From JAYZVT01 sp050248375 (lineage in GTDB: Bacteria; Pseudomonadota; Alphaproteobacteria; Rhizobiales; Methyloligellaceae): a stretch of 17,354 nt of DNA. The stretch spans positions 1-17,354 of the forward strand of contig JBFWSL010000043.1 of NCBI GenBank assembly GCA_050248375.1, read 5' to 3'. Under the pieces are notes generated by a model. The model had not been told where the DNA came from. It ran no database searches and was given only the letters and a program-made list of their open reading frames with translations. Positions 6,597-14,401 of the stretch are shown here, piece after piece. Numbering within the stretch: the first letter of the stretch is position 1; each line of letters begins with the position of its first letter. A program made the position numbers and the translations under genes.

Positions 6597-7316
6597 TCAG
6601 TCGCCGGGCCTGCCGGTCAGCCATTTGCGGAGCTGTTCGAAAGCGCCGCCGGATGTCTCTTGCGTCTCGTGCCGTTCCGCCGCGGCGGGTTTGCGCGGTT
6701 TCGGCGTTTTCCCCGGGGCGGGGGCGCGGGTGTCGGCGCCCGTGCAGTCCTGCTGCATGCGGCGGGCGATCTCGTTCATGAAGTTCGCCTCGTCGCCCTT
6801 CGCGATCAGGGGCGCGGCGGCCGCCACCGCGTCGAGCAGGGGATCGAGCCATTCCCGGTCGGCCTTCGGGAAGTCGTGCAGCACGTAGCCGTGCACCAGC
6901 GACCTGTCGCCGGGATGGCCGATGCCGATGCGCACGCGGCGGAAGCTCTCGCCGATATGGCTTGCGATGGAGCGTATGCCGTTGTGGCCGGCCGCGCCGC
7001 CGCCCGTCTTCACCCGCAGCTTGCCGGGCGCGAGGTCCAGTTCGTCGTAGAAGACGGTCACGTCGCCGGGGCCGAGCTTGTAGAAGCGCATGGCCTCGCC
7101 GACCGCGCGGCCGGACTCGTTCATGTACGTCATGGGCTTGAGCAGAAGGCAGGCTTCGCCGCCCAGGCGGCCTTCACAAACCTGGCCCTGGAAGCGGGAG
7201 CGCCAGGCGCCGAATCCGTGAGCCGAGGCAATGGCATCGGCGACCATGAATCCGACATTGTGCCGGTGGCGAGCGTACTCGCCACCGGGATTGCCTAGTC
7301 CTGCCAGGAGCTTCAT
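6597..7316 (-). CDS. pth: Peptidyl-tRNA hydrolase
   Basis: The 239-residue enzyme releases peptides from peptidyl-tRNA that has dropped off the ribosome. All the usual active-site positions are present: Asn9 (GLGNPG), the catalytic His19 (HRHNVGF), Asn66 (YMNESG), Asp91 (DELDLAPG) and Asn112 (GHNG). The core ends near residue 188. A further ~50 residues, proline/lysine-rich and ending EQLRKWLTGRPGD, form a C-terminal extension absent from the ~195-residue E. coli protein but common in alphaproteobacteria. It lies 38 bases after rplY and 13 bases before ychF, so it probably belongs to an rplY-pth-ychF transcript. No good ribosome-binding site precedes the ATG; an 11-bp hairpin starts 28 bases into the gene. 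Confidence 0.97.
   Translation of the reverse strand: MKLLAGLGNPGGEYARHRHNVGFMVADAIASAHGFGAWRSRFQGQVCEGRLGGEACLLLKPMTYMNESGRAVGEAMRFYKLGPGDVTVFYDELDLAPGKLRVKTGGGAAGHNGIRSIASHIGESFRRVRIGIGHPGDRSLVHGYVLHDFPKADREWLDPLLDAVAAAAPLIAKGDEANFMNEIARRMQQDCTGADTRAPAPGKTPKPRKPAAAERHETQETSGGAFEQLRKWLTGRPGD
7263..7288 (-). other. Perfect 11-bp hairpin inside the start of pth
   Basis: CCGGTGGCGAG (7263-7273) is exactly complementary to 7278-7288, with a 4-base loop that reads UACG in the pth mRNA. It covers about +29 to +54 relative to the pth ATG. The encoded residues (GGEYARHR) are constrained, but the pairing also depends on synonymous positions. UNCG-type loops are unusually stable. A role in pth translation is inference; coincidence in GC-rich coding DNA is possible. 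Confidence 0.5.
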
Positions 7317-7354
7317 CGCTTGGCACCGCCCCGCGGGCGGGCAGGAGCGGGCGG

Positions 7355-8050
7355 CTACTTCTTGCCGCCTTCCTTGCCCTCGCCGGCTTCCTTCTTGTCG
7401 CCTTCCTTGGCTTCGGCGGCAGCGCCCGAAGCGGCTGCAGCAGCCTCGGCGCCCTCGGCGGCGGCGGGCTTCTCGGCTTCCTCGGCCATGCGGCCGACGA
7501 TGGTCGCGATGGTGAAGTCGCGGTCCTTGATCGTCAGCTCCACGCCCTCGGGAAGCGGAACCTTCGAGATGTGCAGCGAGTCGCCGATCTCCATCTCGGC
7601 GAGGTCGGCTTCGAGGCGATGGGGTATCTTGTCCGCCTCGCAGCGCAGCTCGATCTCGTGGCGAACGATGTTGAGCACGCCGCCGCGCTTGAGGCCGGGC
7701 GACTTTTCCTCGTTCAGGAAGTGCATGGGCACGTCGACGGTGACGCGCGCGCCCGCGCCGAGGCGCAGGAAGTCCACATGCACGGGGAAATCGCGGACCG
7801 GATCGAGCTGAACGTCGCGGGGGATCACGCGGATGCTCTTGCCGTCCACATTGAGGGTGTAAATCGTCGAGGTGAAGTGTCCGGTGCGCATATGCATCCA
7901 GACATCCTTCTGCTCCAGCGTCACCATCTCCGGCGCCTTCTTGTCGCCGTAGACCACGCCGGGAACCCGGCCCTCCATGCGGATCCTGCGCGCGGTCCCC
8001 TTGCCGCCGCGCTCCCGCACCGAGGCCTTGATTTCTGCAATATCAGCCAT
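7355..8050 (-). CDS. rplY: 50S ribosomal protein L25 / general stress protein Ctc
   Basis: The 231-residue protein binds 5S rRNA in the large subunit. Residues 1-92 are the L25 fold (GKGTARRIRMEGRVPGVVYG at 16-35, then PVRDFPVHVDFLRL at 84-97). Residues ~100-187 form the extra TL5/Ctc beta domain found in Thermus and many alphaproteobacteria, with IPHRLEADL and GDSLHISKVPLPEG. The tail from ~189 is low-complexity Ala/Glu/Lys. The long form is usual for this class, unlike the ~94-residue E. coli protein. GGAGAA sits 5 bases before the ATG. A good sigma70-type promoter lies about 90 bases upstream. The order prs-rplY-pth-ychF is widely conserved in alphaproteobacteria. Confidence 0.97.
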   Translation of the reverse strand: MADIAEIKASVRERGGKGTARRIRMEGRVPGVVYGDKKAPEMVTLEQKDVWMHMRTGHFTSTIYTLNVDGKSIRVIPRDVQLDPVRDFPVHVDFLRLGAGARVTVDVPMHFLNEEKSPGLKRGGVLNIVRHEIELRCEADKIPHRLEADLAEMEIGDSLHISKVPLPEGVELTIKDRDFTIATIVGRMAEEAEKPAAAEGAEAAAAASGAAAEAKEGDKKEAGEGKEGGKK

Positions 8051-8071
8051 CGATGTTCTCCAACGAATAAG

Positions 8072-8087
8072 GGGCCGCGAACGGCCC
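8072..8087 (-). promoter_or_regulatory. Leader hairpin in the rplY 5' UTR
   Basis: In the minus-strand transcript GGGCCG pairs perfectly with CGGCCC around a UUCG loop. It lies 21 bases upstream of the rplY start and inside the leader predicted from the upstream promoter. Ribosomal-protein leaders often carry autoregulatory structures, so this is a candidate. It has no similarity I can place to a known L25 leader, and such short GC stems arise by chance. Confidence 0.3.
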
Positions 8088-8139
8088 GACCCGCCTCTCC
8101 GGCGTGCCTCCAGGGGTGCTGGCGCCGGTGGGCGGGCCG

Positions 8140-8168
8140 CTTATAGCCCCGGGGCGCGGTATTGACAA
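8140..8168 (-). promoter_or_regulatory. Sigma70-type promoter for rplY-pth-ychF
   Basis: On the minus strand TTGTCA (-35, 8168-8163) and TATAAG (-10, 8145-8140) are separated by exactly 17 bases. Each matches the consensus at five of six positions. Transcription would start near 8133, leaving a leader of about 80 bases before the rplY ATG. The 168-base gap after prs supports an independent promoter here. Confidence 0.65.
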
Positions 8169-8218
8169 TGGGAGAGGGGCGCGCAGGCGCCGAAATGGCG
8201 CTGTTTCGGGCCCAAATC

Positions 8219-9151
<933 letters not shown>

Positions 9152-9221
9152 GGGGTGCTCCGGTGGCGAGACGGCCGGCGTCGGGGGCCGCCAGGCGGAG
9201 GGCTTCCGCGAGAAAGGCGGT

Positions 9222-9250
9222 TTTGTAACAGCGGCCCTAGGCCCTGTAAA
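9222..9250 (-). promoter_or_regulatory. Candidate sigma70-type promoter for prs
   Basis: On the minus strand TTTACA (-35, 9250-9245; five of six consensus positions) lies 17 bases before TACAAA (-10, 9227-9222; four of six). The predicted start near 9215 leaves a leader of roughly 65 bases. It sits in the only longer gap between the lipoprotein gene and prs. The spacing is ideal but the -10 is imperfect. Confidence 0.5.
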
Positions 9251-9304
9251 CCGGACGTTTTATCCCGCTGTGGACAGGGCTCCGGCAGGCCGCCGGGGGT
9301 GAGA

Positions 9305-10264
9305 TCAGGTCTTGGGGATCAGCTTGGCGATCTCGTCGGCCGCCGCTCCAGCGGCCGAATCCGCCGCGGGTCCCCATTCCTTGTCCACGGCGCCCTGGGG
9401 CATGCGGCCGGCCTGGGAAATGGTGGCCAGCTCCTTGCCGCGCGGGTCGGAGACCTGCCAGTCGATCTTGACGTCCTGCTGGCCGCTGCCGGCGCTGGAG
9501 ACGGTGACCTTGCCCTGAACCGTATAGACGCCCGCGCCCGAGGCGCTGGTCAGCTTCAGGCCGCGCTTGAAGAGCTGCTTCTTGAGGGCGAGCGTCAGGG
9601 ACTTCTGCCCGTCGCCGGGCGCGCCCCTCACGGCGGCCACCATGACCTTGGTCTCGGCGTTCTCCGACGGGGAGGAGGCCGTGGGCCGGCGGTCCGCCGC
9701 GGGCGCCTGCTGCCGCTCGCTGGAGGCGACGGCGGCGGGGGCGCTGCCGGCCTTGGTGGGCAGCCAGGCGGCGAGGTCGGTGGCGGTGCGCACGGCCACC
9801 TTGTCGATGGAGGCCTTGTCCAGGCTCTTCCAGGGATCGGAGCCGGGCTTGGCGGGCACGACTTCCTCGCCGATGATGCGGTGGACGCGGTTGCCGCTCT
9901 TGTCGAGCACGTCCCAGATGAAGGCGAGCTTGTTGCCCTGCCGGTCGGGCGAGGCGTCCAGGTAGCCGCGCACGGTGAAATCGGCGGCGGCGGAGTCGCT
10001 TACGACGGGAATGTTCTTCTGCTGGGCCGCGGCGGCCACCTGACCGGAAATCTGCTGCGAGACCGCCGGGGGCGGACCGATGATAGGGGCGAAGCTGACC
10101 GGGGCGGGGCCTTCGCGTCCGCCGGTGGTGGAGCCGTTGAATATGCTGGATATGGAGGAGCCGGACGCGCAGCCGCCCAGCGACGCCAGCACCAGGCCGA
10201 CGGCGGCTATCAGCATCATCCGCAGGGTGTTACGGATGGCTGCCGCCCCACGCTCGCTCGCCAC
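9305..10264 (-). CDS. Putative lipoprotein with an internally duplicated domain, function unknown
   Basis: I start this gene at the GTG at 10264 because AAGGAG (10278-10273) lies 8 bases upstream; a GTG six codons earlier has that ribosome-binding site inside its coding region and is less likely. The 319-residue product has an arginine-containing n-region, a hydrophobic core MMLIAAVGLVLAS, and a lipobox LGGC with Cys32, so it should be a lipoprotein anchored in the inner or outer membrane. Two segments, ~67-169 and ~205-317, look like diverged copies. Each has a helix-like start, a strand ending VRGYLD / VQGKVT, a middle W-D or W-Q strand (FIWDVLDKSGN / IDWQVSDPRGK), a conserved Trp (SDPWKSL / DKEWGPA), and an Ala-rich helix ending AAWLP / AKLIP. 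A Ser/Ala/Pro linker joins them. I do not recognise a named family. Its position between pgeF and prs suggests an alphaproteobacterial envelope role. Confidence 0.85.
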   Translation of the reverse strand: MASERGAAAIRNTLRMMLIAAVGLVLASLGGCASGSSISSIFNGSTTGGREGPAPVSFAPIIGPPPAVSQQISGQVAAAAQQKNIPVVSDSAAADFTVRGYLDASPDRQGNKLAFIWDVLDKSGNRVHRIIGEEVVPAKPGSDPWKSLDKASIDKVAVRTATDLAAWLPTKAGSAPAAVASSERQQAPAADRRPTASSPSENAETKVMVAAVRGAPGDGQKSLTLALKKQLFKRGLKLTSASGAGVYTVQGKVTVSSAGSGQQDVKIDWQVSDPRGKELATISQAGRMPQGAVDKEWGPAADSAAGAAADEIAKLIPKT

Positions 10265-10436
10265 CGTTGGAACTCCTTCCACTCAGAAGTCTCCGGCCAT
10301 AAGAATCAATAACTTAGGCCGGTAATGCCGCAATTCGTTGACAGTTTTTTAACGTTAATCGCCGGTACCGTCCAGCGCACCCGTATCCGACGCCGCGCGT
10401 TTTGTCGGAACTTCGTTAATGCCCCCAGCGGCAACC

Positions 10437-11219
10437 TCACGCGAGCAGGATGGCGGAAATTTGGCGGCCATAGTCGGGTTCGGCGTTCTGGGTGGTGCGC
10501 CGGTAGCTGAAGAAATCGCGCGGATTGCCGCAGGTGCACACGCCCAGTTGCTCCGGCCCGGCGATGCCCGCGGCGGCGAGCCTGTGGCCCACATAGCCGG
10601 TCAGGTCGAACCGGGGCCTGGCATGCTCCGACGGCCGGGAGAAGAAGCGCGCATTGGCCGCGCTCTCGGCGAGGAACCGGGTCTCGAATTCCGCCCCCAC
10701 CTCATAGGCGTCCGCGGAGATGGCCGGCCCAATGGCGGCGCGGATGCGGGCCCGCGCGGCGCCCAGCCGTTCCATGGCTCCAACGGTCGCCTCCAGTACG
10801 CCGCCGAGCGCCCCGCGCCATCCGGCATGGGCGGCGCCGACCACCCGCGCGTCCGGGTCGGCGAACAGCACAGGCACGCAGTCGGCGGTGGAGACGGCGA
10901 TGGCCAGTCCGGGCGTGGCGGTCACAACGGCGTCGGCGCGCGGCGCGGTTTGGCGGGTCCAGGGCGCATCGGCGACGGCGACCACCGCGGAATGATGCTG
11001 ATAGGCGGATAGCAGTTTGCCTTGCGGCAGGCCCAGGGCCGTGGCGGCACGGGCGCGGTTCTCCTTTACCCGTTCCGGATCGTCGCGGGAGCCAAGTCCG
11101 CAATTGAGCGACTCGTACATGCCTTGCGAGACGCCGCCCCTGCGGGTGAAAAAGGCATGAGTGATGCCGCCGAGCCCGGCGAGTTCGCGTGAGGTGACGA
11201 ATTGCGCGGTGGCGGGCAT
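10437..11219 (-). CDS. pgeF: Peptidoglycan editing factor PgeF (YfiH/laccase-domain family)
   Basis: The 260-residue protein belongs to the multicopper-polyphenol-oxidase-like (DUF152/YfiH) family. Members have been linked to peptidoglycan precursor quality control and, in other work, to purine nucleoside phosphorolysis. Motifs are THAFFTRRGGVS (20-31), QHHS with His76, STADCVPVLF with Cys114, AAHAGWRG with His131, IGPAIS (163-168) and the C-terminal CGNPRDFFSYRR (230-241). The His/Cys/His set matches the zinc site of YfiH. Its ATG shares one base with the stop of the MidA-like gene (TGATG), so it is the last member of the lgt/MidA-like/pgeF operon. Confidence 0.95.
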   Translation of the reverse strand: MPATAQFVTSRELAGLGGITHAFFTRRGGVSQGMYESLNCGLGSRDDPERVKENRARAATALGLPQGKLLSAYQHHSAVVAVADAPWTRQTAPRADAVVTATPGLAIAVSTADCVPVLFADPDARVVGAAHAGWRGALGGVLEATVGAMERLGAARARIRAAIGPAISADAYEVGAEFETRFLAESAANARFFSRPSEHARPRFDLTGYVGHRLAAAGIAGPEQLGVCTCGNPRDFFSYRRTTQNAEPDYGRQISAILLA

Positions 11220-12325
11220 CAGCGGCTTCCTTCAAAGGCGGGCGGTACGGGCAGGTCCGGGCCGGCAATCGAGATCACCCGGAACAATTCGCCCATCTGG
11301 GCCGGATCGGCAAGCCGCCGCGCGCCGCTTTCCAGCAGCTTGGCGGTGTCGGCATCCCTGGCCGCCGCGATCAGGCGCCGGGCCCGCTGGGCAAGGCCGA
11401 GCGAGAGCAGGAACCGCCCCTGGGCCATGGGCCCATGCACCGCCAGGCCGGCTTCGCGCGCAGCCGCGGCGAAGGCGCCGAAGTCCACATGGGCGGTGAG
11501 GTCGGCTTCCCCCGGAGTTGCGAAGGGATCGGCGGGCTTGTGGCCGCAGACCGCCTGGAAGGTGTCGCCGATGGCGCTGTGGTCGTGGCCGTAGTCGATG
11601 AGCAGGCCCGCGAGCGGATGCGTGCGGGCGCGCCGGCCCAGTTCGCGCGCCACCTCGCCGGCCGCCGGGCGCAGCTCCACGATATCGCCATCGGCCGGCG
11701 GGTGCTCGCGCGCGAAAGCGGGAACGTCCGAGGCGGCGACGGCGCGCAGACAGGGCGTGAAGCGGCCTTCGCTGAAACCGACGCAACGTTCCTTCCAGGT
11801 GCCTGCCTCATACTGGAGCTGGCGCACGGGAAGCGCGTCGAGGAACTCGTTGGCGACGGCGATCGTGGGTCCCGGCGGCACCTCGGCGAGGGCGCCGTGC
11901 CACTGTGCCCTCGCGGCGTCTTCGCCCAGCGTCCCGCGCTGTAGCCGCGTCAGCGCGGGGCTGGTCTCCACCAGCACCGGACGGATGGCGGCGGAGAAGG
12001 CGGGGACCTGCTTCGCCGCGCGCAGGGCGTCGGCCATCAATGTGCCGCGGCCGGGCCCCAGTTCGACCAGTTGCACGGTGTCCGGGGACCCCATCGAGCG
12101 CCAGGTCTCGGCGCACCACAGTCCGATCAGTTCGCCGAAGATCTGGCTGATCTCGGGTGAGGTGGTGAAGTCGCCGGCGGCGCCGAGCGGATCGCGGCGC
12201 ATGTAGTAGCCGTGCTCCGGATCGCAGAGGCAGGCTTCCATGTAGGCGGCGATGGGGAGCGGTCCCTCAGCGGCGATGCGCGCGGCGAGCCGCGCGGCCA
12301 GTCCGTGCCTGCCGTCCGCGCTCAT
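11219..12325 (-). CDS. MidA/NDUFAF7-like class I SAM-dependent methyltransferase
   Basis: The 368-residue protein belongs to the DUF185 methyltransferase family, whose mitochondrial members (NDUFAF7/MidA) methylate an arginine of a complex I subunit during assembly. Visible motifs: IAAYMEACLCDPEHGYY (25-41), GDFTTSPEISQIFGELIGLW (51-70), the SAM-binding loop VELGPGRGTLMAD (87-99), and the family signature ANEFLDALPVRQL (158-170). The ATG at 12325 overlaps the lgt stop (ATGA), and the frame open further upstream is antisense-frame noise inside lgt. The lgt/MidA-like/pgeF order is common in alphaproteobacteria. A complex I substrate is inferred from mitochondrial relatives; bacterial function is less settled. 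Confidence 0.92.
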   Translation of the reverse strand: MSADGRHGLAARLAARIAAEGPLPIAAYMEACLCDPEHGYYMRRDPLGAAGDFTTSPEISQIFGELIGLWCAETWRSMGSPDTVQLVELGPGRGTLMADALRAAKQVPAFSAAIRPVLVETSPALTRLQRGTLGEDAARAQWHGALAEVPPGPTIAVANEFLDALPVRQLQYEAGTWKERCVGFSEGRFTPCLRAVAASDVPAFAREHPPADGDIVELRPAAGEVARELGRRARTHPLAGLLIDYGHDHSAIGDTFQAVCGHKPADPFATPGEADLTAHVDFGAFAAAAREAGLAVHGPMAQGRFLLSLGLAQRARRLIAAARDADTAKLLESGARRLADPAQMGELFRVISIAGPDLPVPPAFEGSR

Positions 12326-13146
12326 GCACTGGCGGCGGCCCTGCTGCGGGCGCGCCAGATGACGAAGGCGCCGATGGCGATCATGGGCACGGAATAGGCG
12401 ACGCCGGGGGTGAGCAGACCGGTCGTGAAGGCGTGCGCCGCGTCGGGCTCGCGGAACTGCTCGGCGATGATGCGGGCGACGCCATAGCCGGCGAAGAACA
12501 CGCCCGAGACATAGCCGGGCCTGGTGAGGGCAAGCTTGCGATGGGTGAAGAAGCGGCACAGCAGCAGCAGGGCCAAGCCCTCCAGCGCGCCCTCGTAGAG
12601 CTGGCTCGGATGCCGGGGCAGGGGGCCGTAATCGGGGAACACCATGGCCCAGGGCACGTCGGTGACGCGGCCGGCCAGCTCTCCGTTGATGAAGTTGGCC
12701 ACGCGTCCGGCGAAGAGGCCGATGGGCGCCACCGCGCAGGCGACATCCGCCACCGACAGCATGGGCAGGCCCCTGGCGCGGCAGAACAGCCATACGGCGA
12801 GGCAGACGCCCGCCAGCCCGCCGTGGAAGGACATGCCGCCGTTCCACAAGGCGAAGATGTCCTGCGGGTTCCGAAGGAAGTAGCCGGGCTCGTAGAACAG
12901 GACGAAGCCGAGGCGGCCTCCGACCACGATGCCGAGGGTGATCCACAGCAGCACGTCGTCGGCGATGGCCGGCGGCCCGGGCGGCTTGCCGGCCCACAGC
13001 GCCTTGTTGGCGAACAGCGAGCGGGCGTAGAGCCAGCCCAGCAGGATGCCGAACATGTAGGCGAGGCCGTACCAGCGCACCTCGACGGGGCCGATCTCGA
13101 AGGCGACCGGGTCCATGACCGGAAAGGGAATGACAAGAAAGCTCAT
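12322..13146 (-). CDS. lgt: Prolipoprotein diacylglyceryl transferase
   Basis: The 274-residue inner-membrane enzyme transfers diacylglycerol from phosphatidylglycerol to the lipobox cysteine of prolipoproteins. Markers: RWYGLAY (24-30), SFHGGL with His108 (the E. coli His103 position), the Lgt signature GRVANFINGELAGR (147-160), RHPSQLYE (178-185) and the conserved REPD (232-235). About seven hydrophobic segments are evident. I start at the ATG at 13146 (MSFLVIPFPVMDPVAFEIGP), not at the far-upstream ATG of the open frame at 13260, because the extra 38 residues do not look like Lgt. Its stop overlaps the next start (ATGA). The lipoprotein encoded downstream in this cluster is a natural substrate. 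Confidence 0.97.
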   Translation of the reverse strand: MSFLVIPFPVMDPVAFEIGPVEVRWYGLAYMFGILLGWLYARSLFANKALWAGKPPGPPAIADDVLLWITLGIVVGGRLGFVLFYEPGYFLRNPQDIFALWNGGMSFHGGLAGVCLAVWLFCRARGLPMLSVADVACAVAPIGLFAGRVANFINGELAGRVTDVPWAMVFPDYGPLPRHPSQLYEGALEGLALLLLCRFFTHRKLALTRPGYVSGVFFAGYGVARIIAEQFREPDAAHAFTTGLLTPGVAYSVPMIAIGAFVIWRARSRAAASA

Positions 13147-13175
13147 TGCGTGCGTGTCCGGTTCGGGGGCTGGAC

Positions 13176-13202
13176 CATCTACCCCGATCCGCGGGGTGTC
13201 AA
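13176..13202 (-). promoter_or_regulatory. Candidate lgt promoter with inverted repeat between -35 and -10
   Basis: On the minus strand a perfect TTGACA (13202-13197) is followed after 15 bases by a weak TAGATG (13181-13176), ~30 bases before the lgt ATG. The inverted repeat ACCCCG-ATCCG-CGGGGT (13181-13197) fills the space between the hexamers, where a repressor operator could lie. The short spacer and poor -10 lower confidence. Confidence 0.35.
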
Positions 13203-13341
13203 GGCGCGCGGCATGTGTATTGCCGCAATAGGTCTTGATTGCGCCGTAGTCCGACCACATAGTTCAGGAGATTGTAATTTCAGTTTTTTGTGACGGGAGC
13301 GCGCCAGCGTTCCCGCAGTTCCAGGTGCCGGCGTAACTCCC

Positions 13342-13662
13342 ATGACACAGACCACAGGACGCTTCTTCGACGAGATCGGCAGGCTCGTCACCGACGCCGC
13401 GGGGGCGGCGCAGGGCCTGCGGAAGGAGATCGAGACCGTTGTGCGCGGTCAGGCCGAGCGCGTGTTGCGCGATCTGGACATCGTGCAGCGCGAGGAGTTC
13501 GAGGCGATCCGCGAGATGGCGCGCATCGCGCGCGAGGAGAACGAGAGCCTGTCGCGCCGCGTCCGCGAACTCGAAGAAGAAATAAGAGCGCTCAAGGGAA
13601 AGGGCGCCCCCAGTCAACCTCGCCGGCCGGTCCGCCGCCGCAAGGTGAAGCGCAGCAGCTAA
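13342..13662 (+). CDS. ubiK: UbiK (BMFP/YqiC) accessory factor family protein
   Basis: This small 106-residue protein matches the UbiK/BMFP family, which assists the ubiquinone-biosynthesis complex in Proteobacteria and was earlier described as membrane-fusogenic. Residues 1-47 form an amphipathic helix (FFDEIGRLVTDAAGAAQGLR). Residues ~48-86 form a charged coiled coil (REEFEAIREMARIAREENES, then LSRRVRELEEEIRALKGK). The tail is basic (PRRPVRRRKVKRSS). UbiK family coiled coils trimerise. The ribosome-binding site is weak (AGGTG about 14 bases upstream). It is divergent from lgt and precedes the ybjN-domain gene and proC, an arrangement I recall from other alphaproteobacteria. Confidence 0.88.
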   Translation: MTQTTGRFFDEIGRLVTDAAGAAQGLRKEIETVVRGQAERVLRDLDIVQREEFEAIREMARIAREENESLSRRVRELEEEIRALKGKGAPSQPRRPVRRRKVKRSS

Positions 13663-13740
13663 CTCGCATCCGGGAGGCAACGGAGGCGAATTCGCGGCGA
13701 CCGGTCCTGTGCGGCCGGGCGCAAGGGAATTTCGCGTGGA

Positions 13741-13760
13741 CAAGCCGGGCCCCCGGCTTG
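13741..13760 (+). terminator. GC hairpin between ubiK and the YbjN-domain gene
   Basis: CAAGCCGG (13741-13748) pairs perfectly with CCGGCTTG (13753-13760) around a 4-base loop, 79 bases after the ubiK stop. There is no T-run, so termination would have to be assisted; it may simply be a 3'-end stabilising stem. Confidence 0.3.
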
Positions 13761-13903
13761 CGACTCACGCGATGCGCCACCTAAGGTCGCACCCGTAGTG
13801 GCGAGCTGTCATGCAGGCGCGATATATTGTGCAAGGCAAGTGATTCGCGGCGAGCGTTTCGCGTGCGCGGGGCACAGCATGTATCCGTTACGAAGGATCA
13901 CGG

Positions 13904-14401
13904 ATGGCCTCGATCGATACCGGCTTCATACGATTCCGCAACCCGATGGACATGATCGAGCAGATCGCCTCGGTCTATGACTGGTCCTTCGAGCGCAGCG
14001 CGGACGACGAGCTGTCCCTCAGCGTCAACGGAACCTGGACCAACTACCATCTGTCGCTGAACTGGCGCGAGGACCTGGAGGCGCTGCATCTGGCCTGCGC
14101 GGTGGACCTGAAGGTGCCCGGCGCGCGCATGGACGAGGTCTACCGCCTCGTCGCGGCCATCAACGAGCAACTCTGGGTCGGGCATTTTGACATCTGGCGC
14201 AACGACGGGTTGCTGCTGTACCGGCACGGGCTGCTGCTGAACGGCGCGGAGCCGACCTCCATGCAGTGCGAGGCGCTGATCCAGGGCGCCCTGGAGGCGT
14301 GCGAGCGTTACTACCAGGCCTTCCAGTATGTGATCTGGGCCGGCAAGTGCGCCGAGGACGCGCTCACCGCGGTGATGTTCGAGACAGAAGGCGAGGCATG
14401 A
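13904..14401 (+). CDS. YbjN domain-containing protein
   Basis: This 165-residue cytosolic protein has the YbjN fold (also DUF1790-type, related to type III secretion chaperone-like folds). Features include the N-terminal strand-helix NPMDMIEQIASVYDWSFER (13-31), alternating strands ELSLSVNGTWTNYHLSLNW (36-54), LHLACAVDLKVP (61-72), the helix RMDEVYRLVAAINEQLW (75-91) and GHFDIWRNDGLLLYRHGLLL (93-112). E. coli YbjN affects stress tolerance and motility, but the alphaproteobacterial proteins are uncharacterised. AAGGA lies 6 bases before the ATG. The stop overlaps the proC start (ATGA), so the two are translationally coupled; why is unknown. Confidence 0.9.
   Translation: MASIDTGFIRFRNPMDMIEQIASVYDWSFERSADDELSLSVNGTWTNYHLSLNWREDLEALHLACAVDLKVPGARMDEVYRLVAAINEQLWVGHFDIWRNDGLLLYRHGLLLNGAEPTSMQCEALIQGALEACERYYQAFQYVIWAGKCAEDALTAVMFETEGEA

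Noticed and set aside
5504..6781. A 425-residue plus-strand frame opposite ychF and the end of pth
   Set aside because: It is the mirror of ychF codons, with no signal of its own.
9259..9281. TTTATCC and TGTGGACA near each other, considered as DnaA boxes
   Set aside because: Each deviates from the nine-base consensus and there is no cluster, AT-rich unwinding region or replication gene nearby.
10349..10358. TTAACGTTAA palindrome upstream of the lipoprotein gene, considered as a CtrA site
   Set aside because: CtrA needs TTAA-N7-TTAA; here the half-sites are only two bases apart. A perfect TTGACA on the plus strand nearby has no matching -10.
13294..13315. Nine-bp hairpin (with one G-U) between lgt and ubiK, considered as a terminator
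   Set aside because: It lies between divergent gene starts, and no T-run follows it in either direction; at most it is part of the ubiK leader.
13823..13828. TATATT as a -10 box for the YbjN-proC genes
   Set aside because: No acceptable -35 hexamer occurs 16-18 bases upstream (best three of six), so the promoter is not supported.
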